DNA from: Runella defluvii
Lineage (GTDB): Bacteria > Bacteroidota > Bacteroidia > Cytophagales > Spirosomataceae
Length of the DNA: 64,000 bases
Assembly (NCBI RefSeq): GCF_014195535.1
Contig: NZ_JACIBY010000004.1
Location: 188,522 to 252,521 of the forward strand
Direction of reading: 5' to 3'
In this document: piece by piece, positions 17,375-25,800 of the stretch
Position numbering within the stretch: position 1 is the first letter of the stretch
Layout of the letters: each line of letters starts with the position of its first letter
Translations under genes and position numbers: made by a program
Notes under the pieces: generated by a model
Seen by the model: only the letters and a program-made list of their open reading frames with translations
The model's database searches: none
Told to the model about the DNA's origin: nothing

Positions 17375-18973
17375 TTATTCATCCTCGTAGCCATGATACA
17401 AATACAACGCTCCGTACGTCCAATTAGGACCTTCGAGCCTAGGAAAATTGAAGCGATCCATCATCAACGCCACGTACCGAAAAGGGTATCCTTCGGGCAG
17501 TTCAACGACGTTGGGCCACACCCTCGTACCCGAAGTAGCGTCCCACGGGGGTAAATCCATTTGTAGGGTACCTATTTTTTGGAGTGTAGGATAGGAGTAA
17601 ATAAATAGTTGCCGTTCCTGACTTCCCGAAAAACAATAACGTTCGTTTCCAATTTTCTGAATAGACGTTCCCGTCGAATTGTGCTGAACGGGGCCTGCAA
17701 TGCGCCGATAGCCTTTGTTCCACTCATCCGATTCGAGCATAATGGCCTTGTAACCGTTTTGGTTTTCGCAGGTGAGCATCCGCCACTTACGGGCTGTGGA
17801 ATCAAAAACAACGTGCGGGTCTTCGATGTCGCCCACGAGGCCAAACGGCGTGGCTTTCATCACCGAAAACCCAAACCGAGGGTCGCGTTGGCTTTCGATG
17901 GCCAACAATTGTTTTTTCTCTTCGGGCTTGGCGTAGGCACTAAATCCCGTCGTCAGTCCTCGCCAACTCTTTTCTTTTCGGTCGTAAAACAAGTGAGACG
18001 CCACCTCATTGCGGAGCAAACCGTCGTTTCGGTCAAATACAATCACGCCTTCCAATCGGAGGTCGAAGGTGGTGGGGTCGAGGCTAAATACCCCCTGAAC
18101 GTGATGGGGCAAGGCGCGTCCTCGGATTGTCATGGTGTACCAAAGCCGCCCCTTGTCCAAGAGCGGACTGCCATCTTCGTAGGTGATGGCGCGGATGTCG
18201 GCCAGCCCCATGCCGCTACTAAGCACCGATTCCACTTTGTGAATAAGCACTTCTCCTCTCTGAAGCCTCACGTACAAGCGAGCTTGGAACGAATGAAGGT
18301 ATTTTTTGTGGCGTAAATCTAGGATTTGACCAAAATCAAACTGCCCGATTGGGCGTGGTAAATCACCGTTTTCCAGGAAAAGCGTTAGGCCACTGCCGAG
18401 CATTTGGAGGATGATTTTGCCTTTTATTTGGGTGTTTTTGCTGTTTTTTGTGGCAATGGAAGACTCCGTAACTACCTGTGCGTTTTTTACTATTTTTTGG
18501 CGTACGTCTAGCAATTGTTCGTCCTTAAAAACCAATTTAACCACAAACTGCTCGCTTTGGGACGCATCCGTAAACTCAAAACCCATCTCACCTTGGCCTT
18601 GGCAGCGGGCGAGGTCAAGGATATAGGTAGCAAACGGATTGAAGCCGCCAAACCAAATAGACGTTTGTGTTTCGGACGTTGATTGAATGGATAATTGTTG
18701 GGAAAGCACGTTCACTTCCGCAGGCGTTGGTAAAGCATGGCGGACGGGATACATGGCCGATAAGCCGATGATTTCGCGGGGGTGCAGGGCGGCCAACGGT
18801 AGTTGCTGCGTTTCATCAAAAATAAACCGACGAACACCTTGCCGAACAAAGTTGATTTTTTCGGGGGTAACTGGCGATTGGGCCGTTAGTTTGCCGAACG
18901 AAACAAGCACCAGTACAAAAAAGAAAGGCCGATTAATTAATGATTTCACCTTTGTTGTTGTCCAATTTATCAC
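17375..18973 (-). CDS. Secreted protein of unknown function, 532 residues
   Basis: No family firmly recognised. The N-terminus has a signal peptide (INRPFFFVLVLVSFG, cleavage near TAQS). The first half is beta-rich with a WFGGFNPFATY segment; the second half has blade-like repeats such as DIEDPHVVFDSTARKWRML, RRIAGPVQHNSTGTSI and TSGTRVWPNVVELPEG, which recall five-bladed GH43/GH32-type propellers without letting me name catalytic acids. The ATG at 18973 overlaps the Arr gene end by 41 bp; a GTG at 18949 with AAAGG just before it would shorten the overlap to 17 bp. Translation is probably coupled to the Arr fusion gene. Confidence 0.7.
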   Translation of the reverse strand: MINWTTTKVKSLINRPFFFVLVLVSFGKLTAQSPVTPEKINFVRQGVRRFIFDETQQLPLAALHPREIIGLSAMYPVRHALPTPAEVNVLSQQLSIQSTSETQTSIWFGGFNPFATYILDLARCQGQGEMGFEFTDASQSEQFVVKLVFKDEQLLDVRQKIVKNAQVVTESSIATKNSKNTQIKGKIILQMLGSGLTLFLENGDLPRPIGQFDFGQILDLRHKKYLHSFQARLYVRLQRGEVLIHKVESVLSSGMGLADIRAITYEDGSPLLDKGRLWYTMTIRGRALPHHVQGVFSLDPTTFDLRLEGVIVFDRNDGLLRNEVASHLFYDRKEKSWRGLTTGFSAYAKPEEKKQLLAIESQRDPRFGFSVMKATPFGLVGDIEDPHVVFDSTARKWRMLTCENQNGYKAIMLESDEWNKGYRRIAGPVQHNSTGTSIQKIGNERYCFSGSQERQLFIYSYPTLQKIGTLQMDLPPWDATSGTRVWPNVVELPEGYPFRYVALMMDRFNFPRLEGPNWTYGALYLYHGYEDE

Positions 18974-19676
18974 GAAATGTTTGAATCGCCTGTGGCGTTT
19001 GTTTGCCCCATTCGGTTACTTCTCCTACAATTTTTAAAGGTGCTTGTGAGCGATAAGAACGAGTTAGATTGCCTGGGAATTTTTTATCAGTGAGGTTCGG
19101 GTCATGCTCAAAACTACCCGTAGGCTCAATGATATACACGCGTTCGGGGCCATCGCCTTTGGCCAATGCTGCCGCAAGACCTGCACCGCTGACCAGCGCC
19201 GTGAAATAAATATGATTCATTACCAGTTCAGATTGGTAGTTGGAAAGACCACCTGCTATCAACAAATCACCCAGTTGCAAATCAGCTTTTGTACCATGGT
19301 AAAAAGGGCCTTTGTCAGAAGGAGCTGCTCCATATAAAGTACTTAGTTCGTGATTCTTTTTGGCGTTTTCCACATCATCCAAGTCGTCATAGCACGCCGA
19401 AATTTGGGAATACAAAGTGGGGAGTGCGCTTTTAGTAGCTTCATTGTCAGCCTTTAAAGCATGTTCTAACGCAATGGTTAGCCAGTGTAAGCGGCCAGCG
19501 ACGGTAGGTTGATGTCGAGCTACGTAATAGGCAGCAAGAAACTTTTCAAACTCATTGGTAGCTTCCTCCCAGCCTTGTCGAAATAGGTGATTGGCTTCTT
19601 CGGGATTGCCCTTGGCCTCCATTTCCATTCCTTGAAGGCAGCGTTTCACAATAGTGTTGAAAGGTGAAAATTCCAT
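18933..19676 (-). CDS. arr: Rifampin ADP-ribosyltransferase (Arr) with N-terminal TPR-like helical domain
   Basis: 247 residues. The C-terminal 125 residues are Arr: FYHGTKADLQLGDLL (His127), NHIYFTA, VYIIEPTGSFEHDPNLTDKK with the conserved Asp192, then FPGNLTRSYR and VGEVTEW. Arr uses NAD+ to ADP-ribosylate the 23-hydroxyl of rifamycins and inactivate them. Known stand-alone Arr proteins are about 140 residues; here an extra domain of about 118 residues, rich in helix and TPR-like (AKGNPEEANHLFRQGWEEAT, ALEHALKADNEAT), comes first. The cupin gene is 3 bp upstream and the secreted 532-residue gene overlaps downstream. Rifamycin activity is inferred from conserved residues. Confidence 0.85.
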   Translation of the reverse strand: MEFSPFNTIVKRCLQGMEMEAKGNPEEANHLFRQGWEEATNEFEKFLAAYYVARHQPTVAGRLHWLTIALEHALKADNEATKSALPTLYSQISACYDDLDDVENAKKNHELSTLYGAAPSDKGPFYHGTKADLQLGDLLIAGGLSNYQSELVMNHIYFTALVSGAGLAAALAKGDGPERVYIIEPTGSFEHDPNLTDKKFPGNLTRSYRSQAPLKIVGEVTEWGKQTPQAIQTFRDKLDNNKGEIIN

Positions 19677-19679
19677 TTG

Positions 19680-20030
19680 CTAGTTTTGGGGGTTTAAATC
19701 GATTCTATCGCCGTGGGCTTTGGGTTCGGAGATGACTAAGAAGTGAAGGTCAGTAGCGCCTTCGTTTTTGATTTTGTGCTTTTTGTTGGCTTCTACATGA
19801 CAACCTTCGTTGGTGTTTACTACAAAAACTTCGTTTTCGATTTCAAATGTGGCTTGTCCTTCCAAAATAAAGAAAAATTGCTGCGCTTTTTGATGGTAAT
19901 GCAAGGCTTCAGACGTATGGGGTGGCATTCGTTCTTGAATGATACTCAGTGAGTTGGTTTTTAACAAATGCCAACCGTCGCAGTTTTGTCCCCAAGTATA
20001 ATGTTCGGAGGAGTCTTTACTTCTTTTCAT
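19680..20030 (-). CDS. Single-domain cupin protein
   Basis: 116 residues with both cupin motifs: SEALHYHQKAQQFFFILEG (His pair and Glu-like ligand position) and EGCHVEANKKHKIKNEG. It is compact, cytoplasmic, with no fused DNA-binding domain. Such proteins bind a metal and a small ligand, but the reaction cannot be read. Its stop is 3 bp before the Arr gene start, so the two are co-transcribed; whether the cupin alters the same compound as Arr is speculation. Confidence 0.85.
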   Translation of the reverse strand: MKRSKDSSEHYTWGQNCDGWHLLKTNSLSIIQERMPPHTSEALHYHQKAQQFFFILEGQATFEIENEVFVVNTNEGCHVEANKKHKIKNEGATDLHFLVISEPKAHGDRIDLNPQN

Positions 20031-20071
20031 GGATGACTGAAAAATAAACTTTAGAGGATGGTCTGTGTATG

Positions 20072-20353
20072 TTAGTTTTTCTTAAAAAGTTGCTCGCCAA
20101 ACATCTCGGTTTTGAAGAGACCAATGGTGTCTCTGGTATGGCCTTCTCCGAACGATTGGGCGACAATCGTTTCGTTGCCCACTTTTAAAACTAGCGAATC
20201 GCGGAAGCTATTTTGGGGAACAACATACTTGTTTTTTTGGGTAAAAGATTTATAAACTACTTTGGCTTTGAAGCGAGGTTTTTTTTGGGCGCTGGCGTAG
20301 AAAAATGAGCAGGCAAAGAGTAAGAATAACAATGGCTTTAATAGGCTTTTCAT
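20072..20353 (-). CDS. Small exported protein of unknown function
   Basis: 93 residues. A clear signal peptide (MKSLLKPLLFLLFACSFFYA, cleavage after ASA) leaves a mature protein of about 70 residues, basic and beta-prone (KAKVVYKSFTQKNKYVV). No family recognised. It sits 12 bp downstream of the SDR gene stop on the same strand, so it likely shares that transcript. Confidence 0.65.
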   Translation of the reverse strand: MKSLLKPLLFLLFACSFFYASAQKKPRFKAKVVYKSFTQKNKYVVPQNSFRDSLVLKVGNETIVAQSFGEGHTRDTIGLFKTEMFGEQLFKKN

Positions 20354-20365
20354 TGGTGCTGTGGT

Positions 20366-21103
20366 TTATAGTCCGTTTTTCATGATGTTATCGGCAAGCT
20401 TTGGCAAAAATCGGTGGATGCGCCGTAGCCATTTGGTCTTGCCGATGTAACTCTCAAATTTACCGGCCTTGAAATTACGCAAAAATTCATCGGTTAATTC
20501 CTTGGCCGTGATTTTTGATTTTCCGCGCCCTGCGGTCATGGGCGTGTCTATCAAAGCAGGAATGATTTCGAAAACCTTGATGCTCGTTTCTTCCAACTGA
20601 TACCGTAGAGTTTTGCTAAAACTGTGAAGGGCGGCTTTCGTAGCACAATATACCGAGGCCGATTTTTTGGGAGAAATGAATAATCCACTACTTACATTGA
20701 TAACGGCGCTGTTTGGGTTTTTGAGTAGCAATGGAAGCAATAAACCAGTCAATTGGAGGGGGGCTGTGAGGTTGGCTGACACTTCGTAGTCGATTTTGTA
20801 CGTAAGATTAGGTTCATCTATAAAATGGTAATTGTACTGAACGGCGGCATTGTTGACCAAAACGTTCAGGTCGGGGTGCTGCTGCTCGATAAACAATACC
20901 AAATCGTCCAAGGAACGCTTGTCGGTGAGGTCGCCCACAAAAATGTCGATGTCGGGGTACGTGGCTTGTATTTCTTCCAATTTTTCTTGGTTGCGGCCAG
21001 TGATAATGACTTTGTTGTTGAGGGTCAGAAAACGGGTGGCTAAAGCAAGCCCAATTCCCGAAGAACCGCCCGTGATTAAGATGGTGTTTCCAGAAGTATT
21101 CAT
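20366..21103 (-). CDS. Short-chain dehydrogenase/reductase (DltE-like)
   Basis: 245 residues. The Rossmann cofactor motif TGGSSGIG is at residues 11-18, NNAA at about 87, the catalytic Ser in INVSSG and YCATK supplies Tyr-x-x-x-Lys. The Arg after the second strand (TGRNQEKL) suggests NADP(H). The subgroup is like DltE/YciK-type oxidoreductases; the substrate is unknown. A Crp-type regulator gene lies 81 bp upstream on the same strand, one of several regulator plus SDR pairs in this window. Confidence 0.88.
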   Translation of the reverse strand: MNTSGNTILITGGSSGIGLALATRFLTLNNKVIITGRNQEKLEEIQATYPDIDIFVGDLTDKRSLDDLVLFIEQQHPDLNVLVNNAAVQYNYHFIDEPNLTYKIDYEVSANLTAPLQLTGLLLPLLLKNPNSAVINVSSGLFISPKKSASVYCATKAALHSFSKTLRYQLEETSIKVFEIIPALIDTPMTAGRGKSKITAKELTDEFLRNFKAGKFESYIGKTKWLRRIHRFLPKLADNIMKNGL

Positions 21104-21184
21104 TGGATGTAAAATGATTAGTAAGATGACGTCACAAAGCTGCGGAATACCTCATCCTTTTTCATTTACATAGGTTGATAAATG

Positions 21185-21760
21185 CTACTTGCCCGCCATT
21201 TTTCGCCGTATTCGACTGAGCTGCGTAGGGGTAATTCCCAAGTAAGAAGCGATGTGGTACTGGGGGATTTGTTGTTCCAACTGCGGAAACTCCTTCTTGA
21301 ATAGTTGGTAACGCTTGTCGGCGTCCAGCAGTACGATTTCGATTTCCCGTTGTTCTTTTTGCACAAAAAATTGCTCGGCCAATATCCTTGCTCCGCGTTC
21401 GATGTCGGGGCACGTAGGGTAGAGGTGCTGAATGTCTCTAAACGACGCCACCTGAAGGGTACAGTCGGTAAGGGCTTGTTGGATAATTTGGTTGGGGCGA
21501 CCCGTGATGAGCGATGCGTAGCCACCCACGAAGCAAGGATTTACAAAAAAGTGTTTGTTATACTCGACAGCTTCGGCATTTCGGTAAAACGCCCGAAGGA
21601 TACCTTTTTCCAAAAAACCGATTTCTTTGGCCACCTGCCCATCATCAATGAAATACGCTCCTTTTTGCAATGTTTTGGGGGTAAACAACGCCGCAAATCG
21701 CTCCCAACTCTCAGGCGATACAGGAGTGAGTCGCTGGAAGAATGTTTTTAACTCGGTCAT
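21185..21760 (-). CDS. Crp/Fnr-family transcriptional regulator
   Basis: 191 residues. An N-terminal cyclic-nucleotide-type beta roll (KGAYFIDDGQVAKEIGFLEKG) is followed by a C-helix and a HTH read as YHIASYLGITPTQLSRIRR, the usual Bacteroidota Crp arrangement. The cAMP-contact residues of E. coli CRP are not conserved, so the ligand is unknown. It precedes the SDR gene on the same strand and probably governs it. Confidence 0.86.
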   Translation of the reverse strand: MTELKTFFQRLTPVSPESWERFAALFTPKTLQKGAYFIDDGQVAKEIGFLEKGILRAFYRNAEAVEYNKHFFVNPCFVGGYASLITGRPNQIIQQALTDCTLQVASFRDIQHLYPTCPDIERGARILAEQFFVQKEQREIEIVLLDADKRYQLFKKEFPQLEQQIPQYHIASYLGITPTQLSRIRRKMAGK

Positions 21761-21817
21761 GGAAGTGGGTTTCCAAAATGCTTTTTGTGTAAACTATTAT
21801 CAATAGATTTCACGGCT

Positions 21818-22008
21818 TAATACCTTGTTTGAAAAGTAATATGATATTTTTTATCCCGCAGATAAACGCAGATTAAAATTCAACGCGGATTGGCGCAGAT
21901 AAGCTCATTAGCCGAATTAATCACCCAAAATCTGCGGTTATCTGCGGTTTTAGAATCAGCGTAAATCTGCGGGTAAATTATAAAGAAACTTAATAAACAA
22001 CGTACTAA
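21818..22008 (+). repeat. MITE-like inverted repeat, copy A
   Basis: A ~190-bp element matching copy B (25801-25992) in inverted orientation with no mismatch I can find over the inner ~170 bases. Its ends form imperfect terminal inverted repeats (TACCTTGTTT and, read from the other side, TACGTTGTTT), flanked by TAA on each side. Inside, CCCGCAGAT...ATCTGCGGG arms and repeated ATCTGCGG words make nested hairpins. No coding capacity. The right end overlaps the stop codon of the DUF998 gene. Confidence 0.85.
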
Positions 22009-22619
22009 ATAATCGCCGAATTTGTTCTAAAGTCCTCTTTATTAGTAAAATACTCAAATCCGAGCACGAGTAGCATGGAGTAGATTAAGGTTACTTTCTG
22101 CATAATCGCCAATAAACCCCAATCGCCAAAGCCGTATAGAAACAAGGTGTAATAAAAGATACCCATACAAAGAATGCAGCCAAATTTAAAGAAATGTAGC
22201 TTCGTTTTTAGGCTAAAAACTGTTATGTAAAACAGCCCAAGCAAAGATGACGTACTGGAGAGGGTTACCATAACGTCGTGCAACGGGGTGGCAATGAGGA
22301 AGTTGAAGAGGATGTCGCTGAAGCCAACAATCGTTAAGACCAATGAGGCGTGTTTGTTAGACATCTTTTTGGCCATATTGATAAAAAATAGACCAAAGCC
22401 CACGGAATTAAAAGCTATGCCAATGGTCGCCCAGACTCTCGACGGGTTTTCGGCGCCATTGAGGGCTTTGGGTTGAAATAAATTGCTGATGAAATTTTGA
22501 GTCCAGTCGAATCCCACGGAGTTTTTGTCGTGCAGGGATCCGCCAGGATAAAGATAAGCACCCGTACAAATGAAGCCTACCGAAAGAAGAAGGCACATTA
22601 AAACCAAGTGTTTCTTCAT
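22005..22619 (-). CDS. DUF998 family membrane protein
   Basis: 204 residues with six hydrophobic helices. The first loop has the family pattern LYPGGSLHDKNSVGFDW and LFQPKALNGAENPSR, and helix 2 is IGIAFNSVGFGLFF. DUF998 proteins are integral membrane proteins of unknown role (frataxin/Fet4-like annotations are not reliable). Its start overlaps the DUF1003 gene stop by 4 bp, so translation is coupled. The stop codon lies inside the end of MITE copy A, meaning that the last residues may have been altered by the insertion. Confidence 0.8.
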   Translation of the reverse strand: MKKHLVLMCLLLSVGFICTGAYLYPGGSLHDKNSVGFDWTQNFISNLFQPKALNGAENPSRVWATIGIAFNSVGFGLFFINMAKKMSNKHASLVLTIVGFSDILFNFLIATPLHDVMVTLSSTSSLLGLFYITVFSLKTKLHFFKFGCILCMGIFYYTLFLYGFGDWGLLAIMQKVTLIYSMLLVLGFEYFTNKEDFRTNSAII

Positions 22620-23086
22620 TTTTTTGTTTCAAAAGCCTCCAGCCTGTTTAATATCTGAAGAATAAGGTCATTCTGATTTTCCAAATGTTTCAGAATCGCC
22701 TCAATTTCACTTTCTGCTTTTTTATTGATGGAAAAATCTTGTTCAGCCCTAAGTTCAGAATGCTTCGACTGCAAGTTTTGCCCAACCATAATAAGGGGCA
22801 TAAGAAAAATCTGAACCATGTTGGAGATAAACAACCACAAAACAAAAGCTGGGTACGGGTCAAACCGCAAGGTGGTGGGAGCGAGGGTGTTCCAGCCAAG
22901 CCATAAGGCTGTCCAGCAGAAGATTATGAGAAAAAATCCCATACTCCCGACATGGTCAGTAATCCACAAAGCAGCCTTGTCGAGGGTAGAAAGCTTTTCT
23001 TTATGCTTCAGATTGACGTTATAAATAGGGTGGTAGTTGTTCTTGATTTCCTTAACGGATTGAATATCTTGATGTTTCATGGGCAA
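22616..23086 (-). CDS. DUF1003 family membrane protein
   Basis: 156 residues. After a 45-residue polar start come two membrane helices: DHVGSMGFFLIIFCWTALWL and PYPAFVLWLFISNMVQIFLMPLI. FDPYP between them and the MPLIMVGQN exit are DUF1003 hallmarks. The C-terminal third is a charged coiled coil with heptads (SEIEAILKHLENQNDLILQI). No biochemical function is known. It forms a coupled pair with the DUF998 gene. Confidence 0.85.
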   Translation of the reverse strand: MPMKHQDIQSVKEIKNNYHPIYNVNLKHKEKLSTLDKAALWITDHVGSMGFFLIIFCWTALWLGWNTLAPTTLRFDPYPAFVLWLFISNMVQIFLMPLIMVGQNLQSKHSELRAEQDFSINKKAESEIEAILKHLENQNDLILQILNRLEAFETKK

Positions 23087-23104
23087 ATCATGGTAAGTGT
23101 CGGA

Positions 23105-23464
23105 CTACATTTTTGACGTGCTTCGGGCGTTGTTTTCGCTTACTCTGAATTTTACAATCCTTTCCATGAGTTGGTAGGGCATAGGTTGGTCAAGCGGAAA
23201 TTGCACTGACCCTTTTCCTTGCTTATACGTTGAAAGCTCGGCTTGAAATTCGTCGTGCCCCGATGGCGTTGCATAAAATCCGATGTGGTTTTTAAATGCT
23301 GCAAAATAAACCAATGGTTTTTTGTGTGTCTTGTAAGCAGGCATTCCGTACGCAAACGATTCCTCTGCTTCGGGGGCATTGTCCTTTATCAATGTTCTAA
23401 TGTTTCTCAAGATTTCCTGCACATTGTCGGGAAACTGCTGCATGTATGTTTCGATTTCGTTCAT
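23105..23464 (-). CDS. DUF1801 / YdhG-like protein
   Basis: 119 residues. The family pattern is evident: DNVQEILRNIRTLIKDNAPEA, then EESFAYGMPAYK, PLVYFAAFKNHIGFYATP and a C-terminal GSVQFPLDQPMP segment. DUF1801 proteins, which include the so-called iron chaperone YdhG/Fra, have a small alpha/beta fold; the ligand is uncertain. It is first in a likely operon with DUF1003 and DUF998, 18 bp upstream of DUF1003. Confidence 0.85.
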   Translation of the reverse strand: MNEIETYMQQFPDNVQEILRNIRTLIKDNAPEAEESFAYGMPAYKTHKKPLVYFAAFKNHIGFYATPSGHDEFQAELSTYKQGKGSVQFPLDQPMPYQLMERIVKFRVSENNARSTSKM

Positions 23465-23567
23465 TTTATTTATTATGTTATTATTTGCTGGATTTTAGTT
23501 GGTTATTTTCTGATAGCGCAAGTGCGGCCGCTTGTGTCATCGAAGTGAGAAAGCTATATCAAAACAA

Positions 23568-23615
23568 CTACAAAAGCAAAAAAGCAGGCCAAAACCTGCT
23601 TTTAGAGTAGCGCTA
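23568..23615 (-). terminator. Terminator hairpin derived from the IS91-type end sequence
   Basis: AAAAGCAGG (23580-23588) pairs with CCTGCTTTT (23595-23603) across a 6-base loop; on the minus strand it is followed by a T-run, so it ends the dehydrogenase transcript. The 41-base text CAAAAGCAAAAAAGCAGG...CCTGCTTTTAGAGTAG closely matches the same part of the IS91-type relic at 39227-39267, so the terminator seems to be a co-opted mobile-element fragment. Confidence 0.65.
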
Positions 23616-23616
23616 T

Positions 23617-24531
23617 TCAGTCACTTATTTTGAGTACGACATTCCCCTTTTTTCGTCCTTCGTCAACATACCTATGTGCTTCTATTATTTCAGCCATTTG
23701 AAAAGTCTTGTCAATTGTCGCCTTAAAAGCTCCTTTTTCAAATAGCTCTTTTAACAGCTCTAATTGTTGTATTGTGTCGGAAGCATATTCATTTACACTC
23801 TTATAAATTCCGTTTTCGTTTAAGAGTGTCGCACATTTTTTTCGATTGAATGCCCCAACGGCATCAAAAATTACATCAAACTTTTCGGCTCGATTAGTAA
23901 AATCTTCTTTGTCGTATAAAATGATGTTTGTAACGCCTAGTTCGCCAACAAGTTTTTGCCCTCTGGAACTGCAAACAGCAGTTATATCAGCCTGATAATG
24001 TTTGGCTATCTGGATGGCTGCCGTTCCTACTGAACCTGTTGCGCCGATAATCAGGATTTTTTTGGTTGGCTTTTCGGCAATTTTTGCTTTTTCTAGAAAA
24101 TAAATGGCTGTATGTCCACCAAAAACGATGGCTGCGGCTTCTTCGTAGGTAGCATTTTTAGGCATTTTAAGTACATGGCTGTGCTGGTCAACGGCTATAT
24201 ATTCGGCATGAGTTCCCAATTTAAACCCCCTCATCCCGAATACGTTATCACCAACTTTAAATTTGGAAACCTTGTCTCCAACCGCTTCAACAATACCCGA
24301 AAAAGTTGTTCCCAAAATCGGTTGTCTAGGTTTTGAAATACCTAAAACCAGCCGCATGATGACCTTCATAAATCCCTTTACACGAAGGCTTCTTACCCTA
24401 GCATCGCCAGAGTTGACGGTAGTAGCAACTATTTTGACAAGAATTTGGCGGCCTTTAGGTATTGGTTTGGCAACCTCCTGAAGTTGTAAAACCTCAGGAG
24501 GGCCATATTGGGGGCAGATTACAGCTTTCAT
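23617..24531 (-). CDS. MDR-family NAD(P)-dependent oxidoreductase
   Basis: 304 residues from the ATG at 24531 (MKAVICPQYGPPEVL), the normal MDR start; the longer frame to 24567 has a hydrophobic non-family tail. Catalytic domain: VNSGDARVR, GTTFSGIVEAVG and VGDNVFGM; the nucleotide-binding motif IIGATGSVGTAAIQIAKHY follows, then IFDAVGAF. The catalytic-zinc ligands of alcohol dehydrogenase are absent, so it is of the quinone-oxidoreductase (QOR) type. Substrate unknown. Confidence 0.87.
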   Translation of the reverse strand: MKAVICPQYGPPEVLQLQEVAKPIPKGRQILVKIVATTVNSGDARVRSLRVKGFMKVIMRLVLGISKPRQPILGTTFSGIVEAVGDKVSKFKVGDNVFGMRGFKLGTHAEYIAVDQHSHVLKMPKNATYEEAAAIVFGGHTAIYFLEKAKIAEKPTKKILIIGATGSVGTAAIQIAKHYQADITAVCSSRGQKLVGELGVTNIILYDKEDFTNRAEKFDVIFDAVGAFNRKKCATLLNENGIYKSVNEYASDTIQQLELLKELFEKGAFKATIDKTFQMAEIIEAHRYVDEGRKKGNVVLKISD

Positions 24532-24544
24532 TTGTTTTTTAACA

Positions 24545-25177
24545 TTAAAAATTAAAACCAAAATCAAACCCAGGTTGAATAAAGTAGTTATTCCATTTTT
24601 GTTCTACTGCCTTAAAAGATGCAGGAACATTGGTTCTTATAGGCCAATAGCTAATTCCGATAGCTGGTTCAAAAAAGAAACGGTTTTTAAAAAACTTAAA
24701 CTGGTACCCCAAATAAGAGTCCACATACAACGTGTAGCCATTTCCAATTTTTTTCCCATTCTTATCCATGTATTTTTCAAAAGCATTCAATGCTTGAACA
24801 GACACATAAGCTCCCTTCCACCAAAACCGCTGATAGCCTATGGTAGGTGCCAGTATGCGAGCATGGCCAGGGTAGTTTTCTCCTGGGGCATCAAATGACG
24901 ATGAACTAAAAGGGATACCTATTGGCCAGGAATAAATGGAGCGTTTGAATCGAAAGGAAATAATATCTTTGGGGGTTATTCGATAGCCAACATTCAATTG
25001 GAAATACTCAGGGTTATTTGTTTTATCAAAATTACCCAATAACCACAAAGTGCTGCCAACCCACCATTTTTTATACGTGCTGTCTTTTTTGGCATCTTGT
25101 GCACTCATCGGCAAACTGCTTGCCAACATTAAGGTAAGTCCAATCCATAAAATCTTCTTTTGCATCTCTGTTTTCAT
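24545..25177 (-). CDS. Predicted outer-membrane beta-barrel protein
   Basis: 210 residues. A signal peptide (ILWIGLTLMLASSLPMSAQ) is followed by alternating aromatic/polar strands, e.g. YFQLNVGYRITPKDIISFRF, GYTLYVDSYLGYQFKFFKN, RFFFEPAIGISYWP, and a C-terminus ending FDFGFNF, with the terminal Phe of outer-membrane barrels. Length suggests an eight-strand barrel. No family named. It lies 14 bp upstream of the oxidoreductase, probably in one transcript; the link in function is unclear. Confidence 0.75.
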   Translation of the reverse strand: MKTEMQKKILWIGLTLMLASSLPMSAQDAKKDSTYKKWWVGSTLWLLGNFDKTNNPEYFQLNVGYRITPKDIISFRFKRSIYSWPIGIPFSSSSFDAPGENYPGHARILAPTIGYQRFWWKGAYVSVQALNAFEKYMDKNGKKIGNGYTLYVDSYLGYQFKFFKNRFFFEPAIGISYWPIRTNVPASFKAVEQKWNNYFIQPGFDFGFNF

Positions 25178-25290
25178 TCATGTTAAACGATGCTGCAAAG
25201 GTAGATTGGGGAAATGTCTGACCTCGTTCACTTAAGTTAAGAAATGCACCTTTTCGGTGTAGAAAGCTATGTTTAATCAAAGTTTTGGGC

Positions 25291-25345
25291 GCTTCATGGC
25301 TTTGCTTTCACAGACTACGAAGGCTTTGTTATTGGGGGGCGTTGC
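25291..25345 (+). repeat. Relic of the IS91-type terminal sequence
   Basis: GCTTCATGGCTTTGCTTTCA followed by CAGACTACGAAGGCTTTGTTATT matches the end text of the relics at 27757-27795 and 39371-39425 (CTTCATGGCTTGGC..TTCGGC.ACCACGAA..C). Only this end piece is present, without transposase code. Confidence 0.6.
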
Positions 25346-25381
25346 TTTTGATTGACGGTAATGTCAAAATTGTTTCCATTC

Positions 25382-25756
25382 TTATAAGATGCAACCAATT
25401 TCCCAAATGTGTCCAAATGGGTCTTTCAGTTTTCCTATTCTCCAATCATCTTCAGTTGTCATTGGACAAATTTCTGTTGCACCGAACTTTAGTGCATTTT
25501 TGAATAATTCGTCAGCATTTTTAGTTTGTAGTATTATTCTAACTGGGCTACTTGAATTCTGGTCGGGGCTTAGATTACCATTGTTCGGTTCTTCGTCGCC
25601 AACATAAAATTCTGCTTTGTCAATTTCAATTACCGATGACAGTTTTTTGTCTGGCATTTCAAATCTTTGTTTTTCAATGGCCCCAAAAGCAGAAATATAA
25701 AATTCGACAGCTTTTTTTCCATTGTTTACTGTCAAAAAAGGCTTCACTGTTGTCAT
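25382..25756 (-). CDS. VOC-superfamily (PhnB-like) protein
   Basis: 124 residues from the ATG at 25756 (MTTVKPFLTVNNGKKAVEFY), the regular PhnB-type start; the ATG at 25771 adds five residues. Features are AFGAIEKQRFEMPDKKLSS, a glyoxalase-like FYVGDEEPN and the C-terminal LKDPFGHIWEIGCIL, with ligand-like His and Glu. The family includes antibiotic-binding and dioxygenase-like members; the ligand is unknown. MITE copy B begins 45 bp upstream. Confidence 0.85.
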   Translation of the reverse strand: MTTVKPFLTVNNGKKAVEFYISAFGAIEKQRFEMPDKKLSSVIEIDKAEFYVGDEEPNNGNLSPDQNSSSPVRIILQTKNADELFKNALKFGATEICPMTTEDDWRIGKLKDPFGHIWEIGCIL

Positions 25757-25800
25757 GTAATTATCTTTCATGAAAAAATTGTTTTTAGGTTTTGTTATCT

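Noticed and set aside
17609-18316. 235-codon plus-strand frame
   Set aside because: Entirely inside the opposite-strand secreted-protein gene with a natural signal peptide; no domain recognised.
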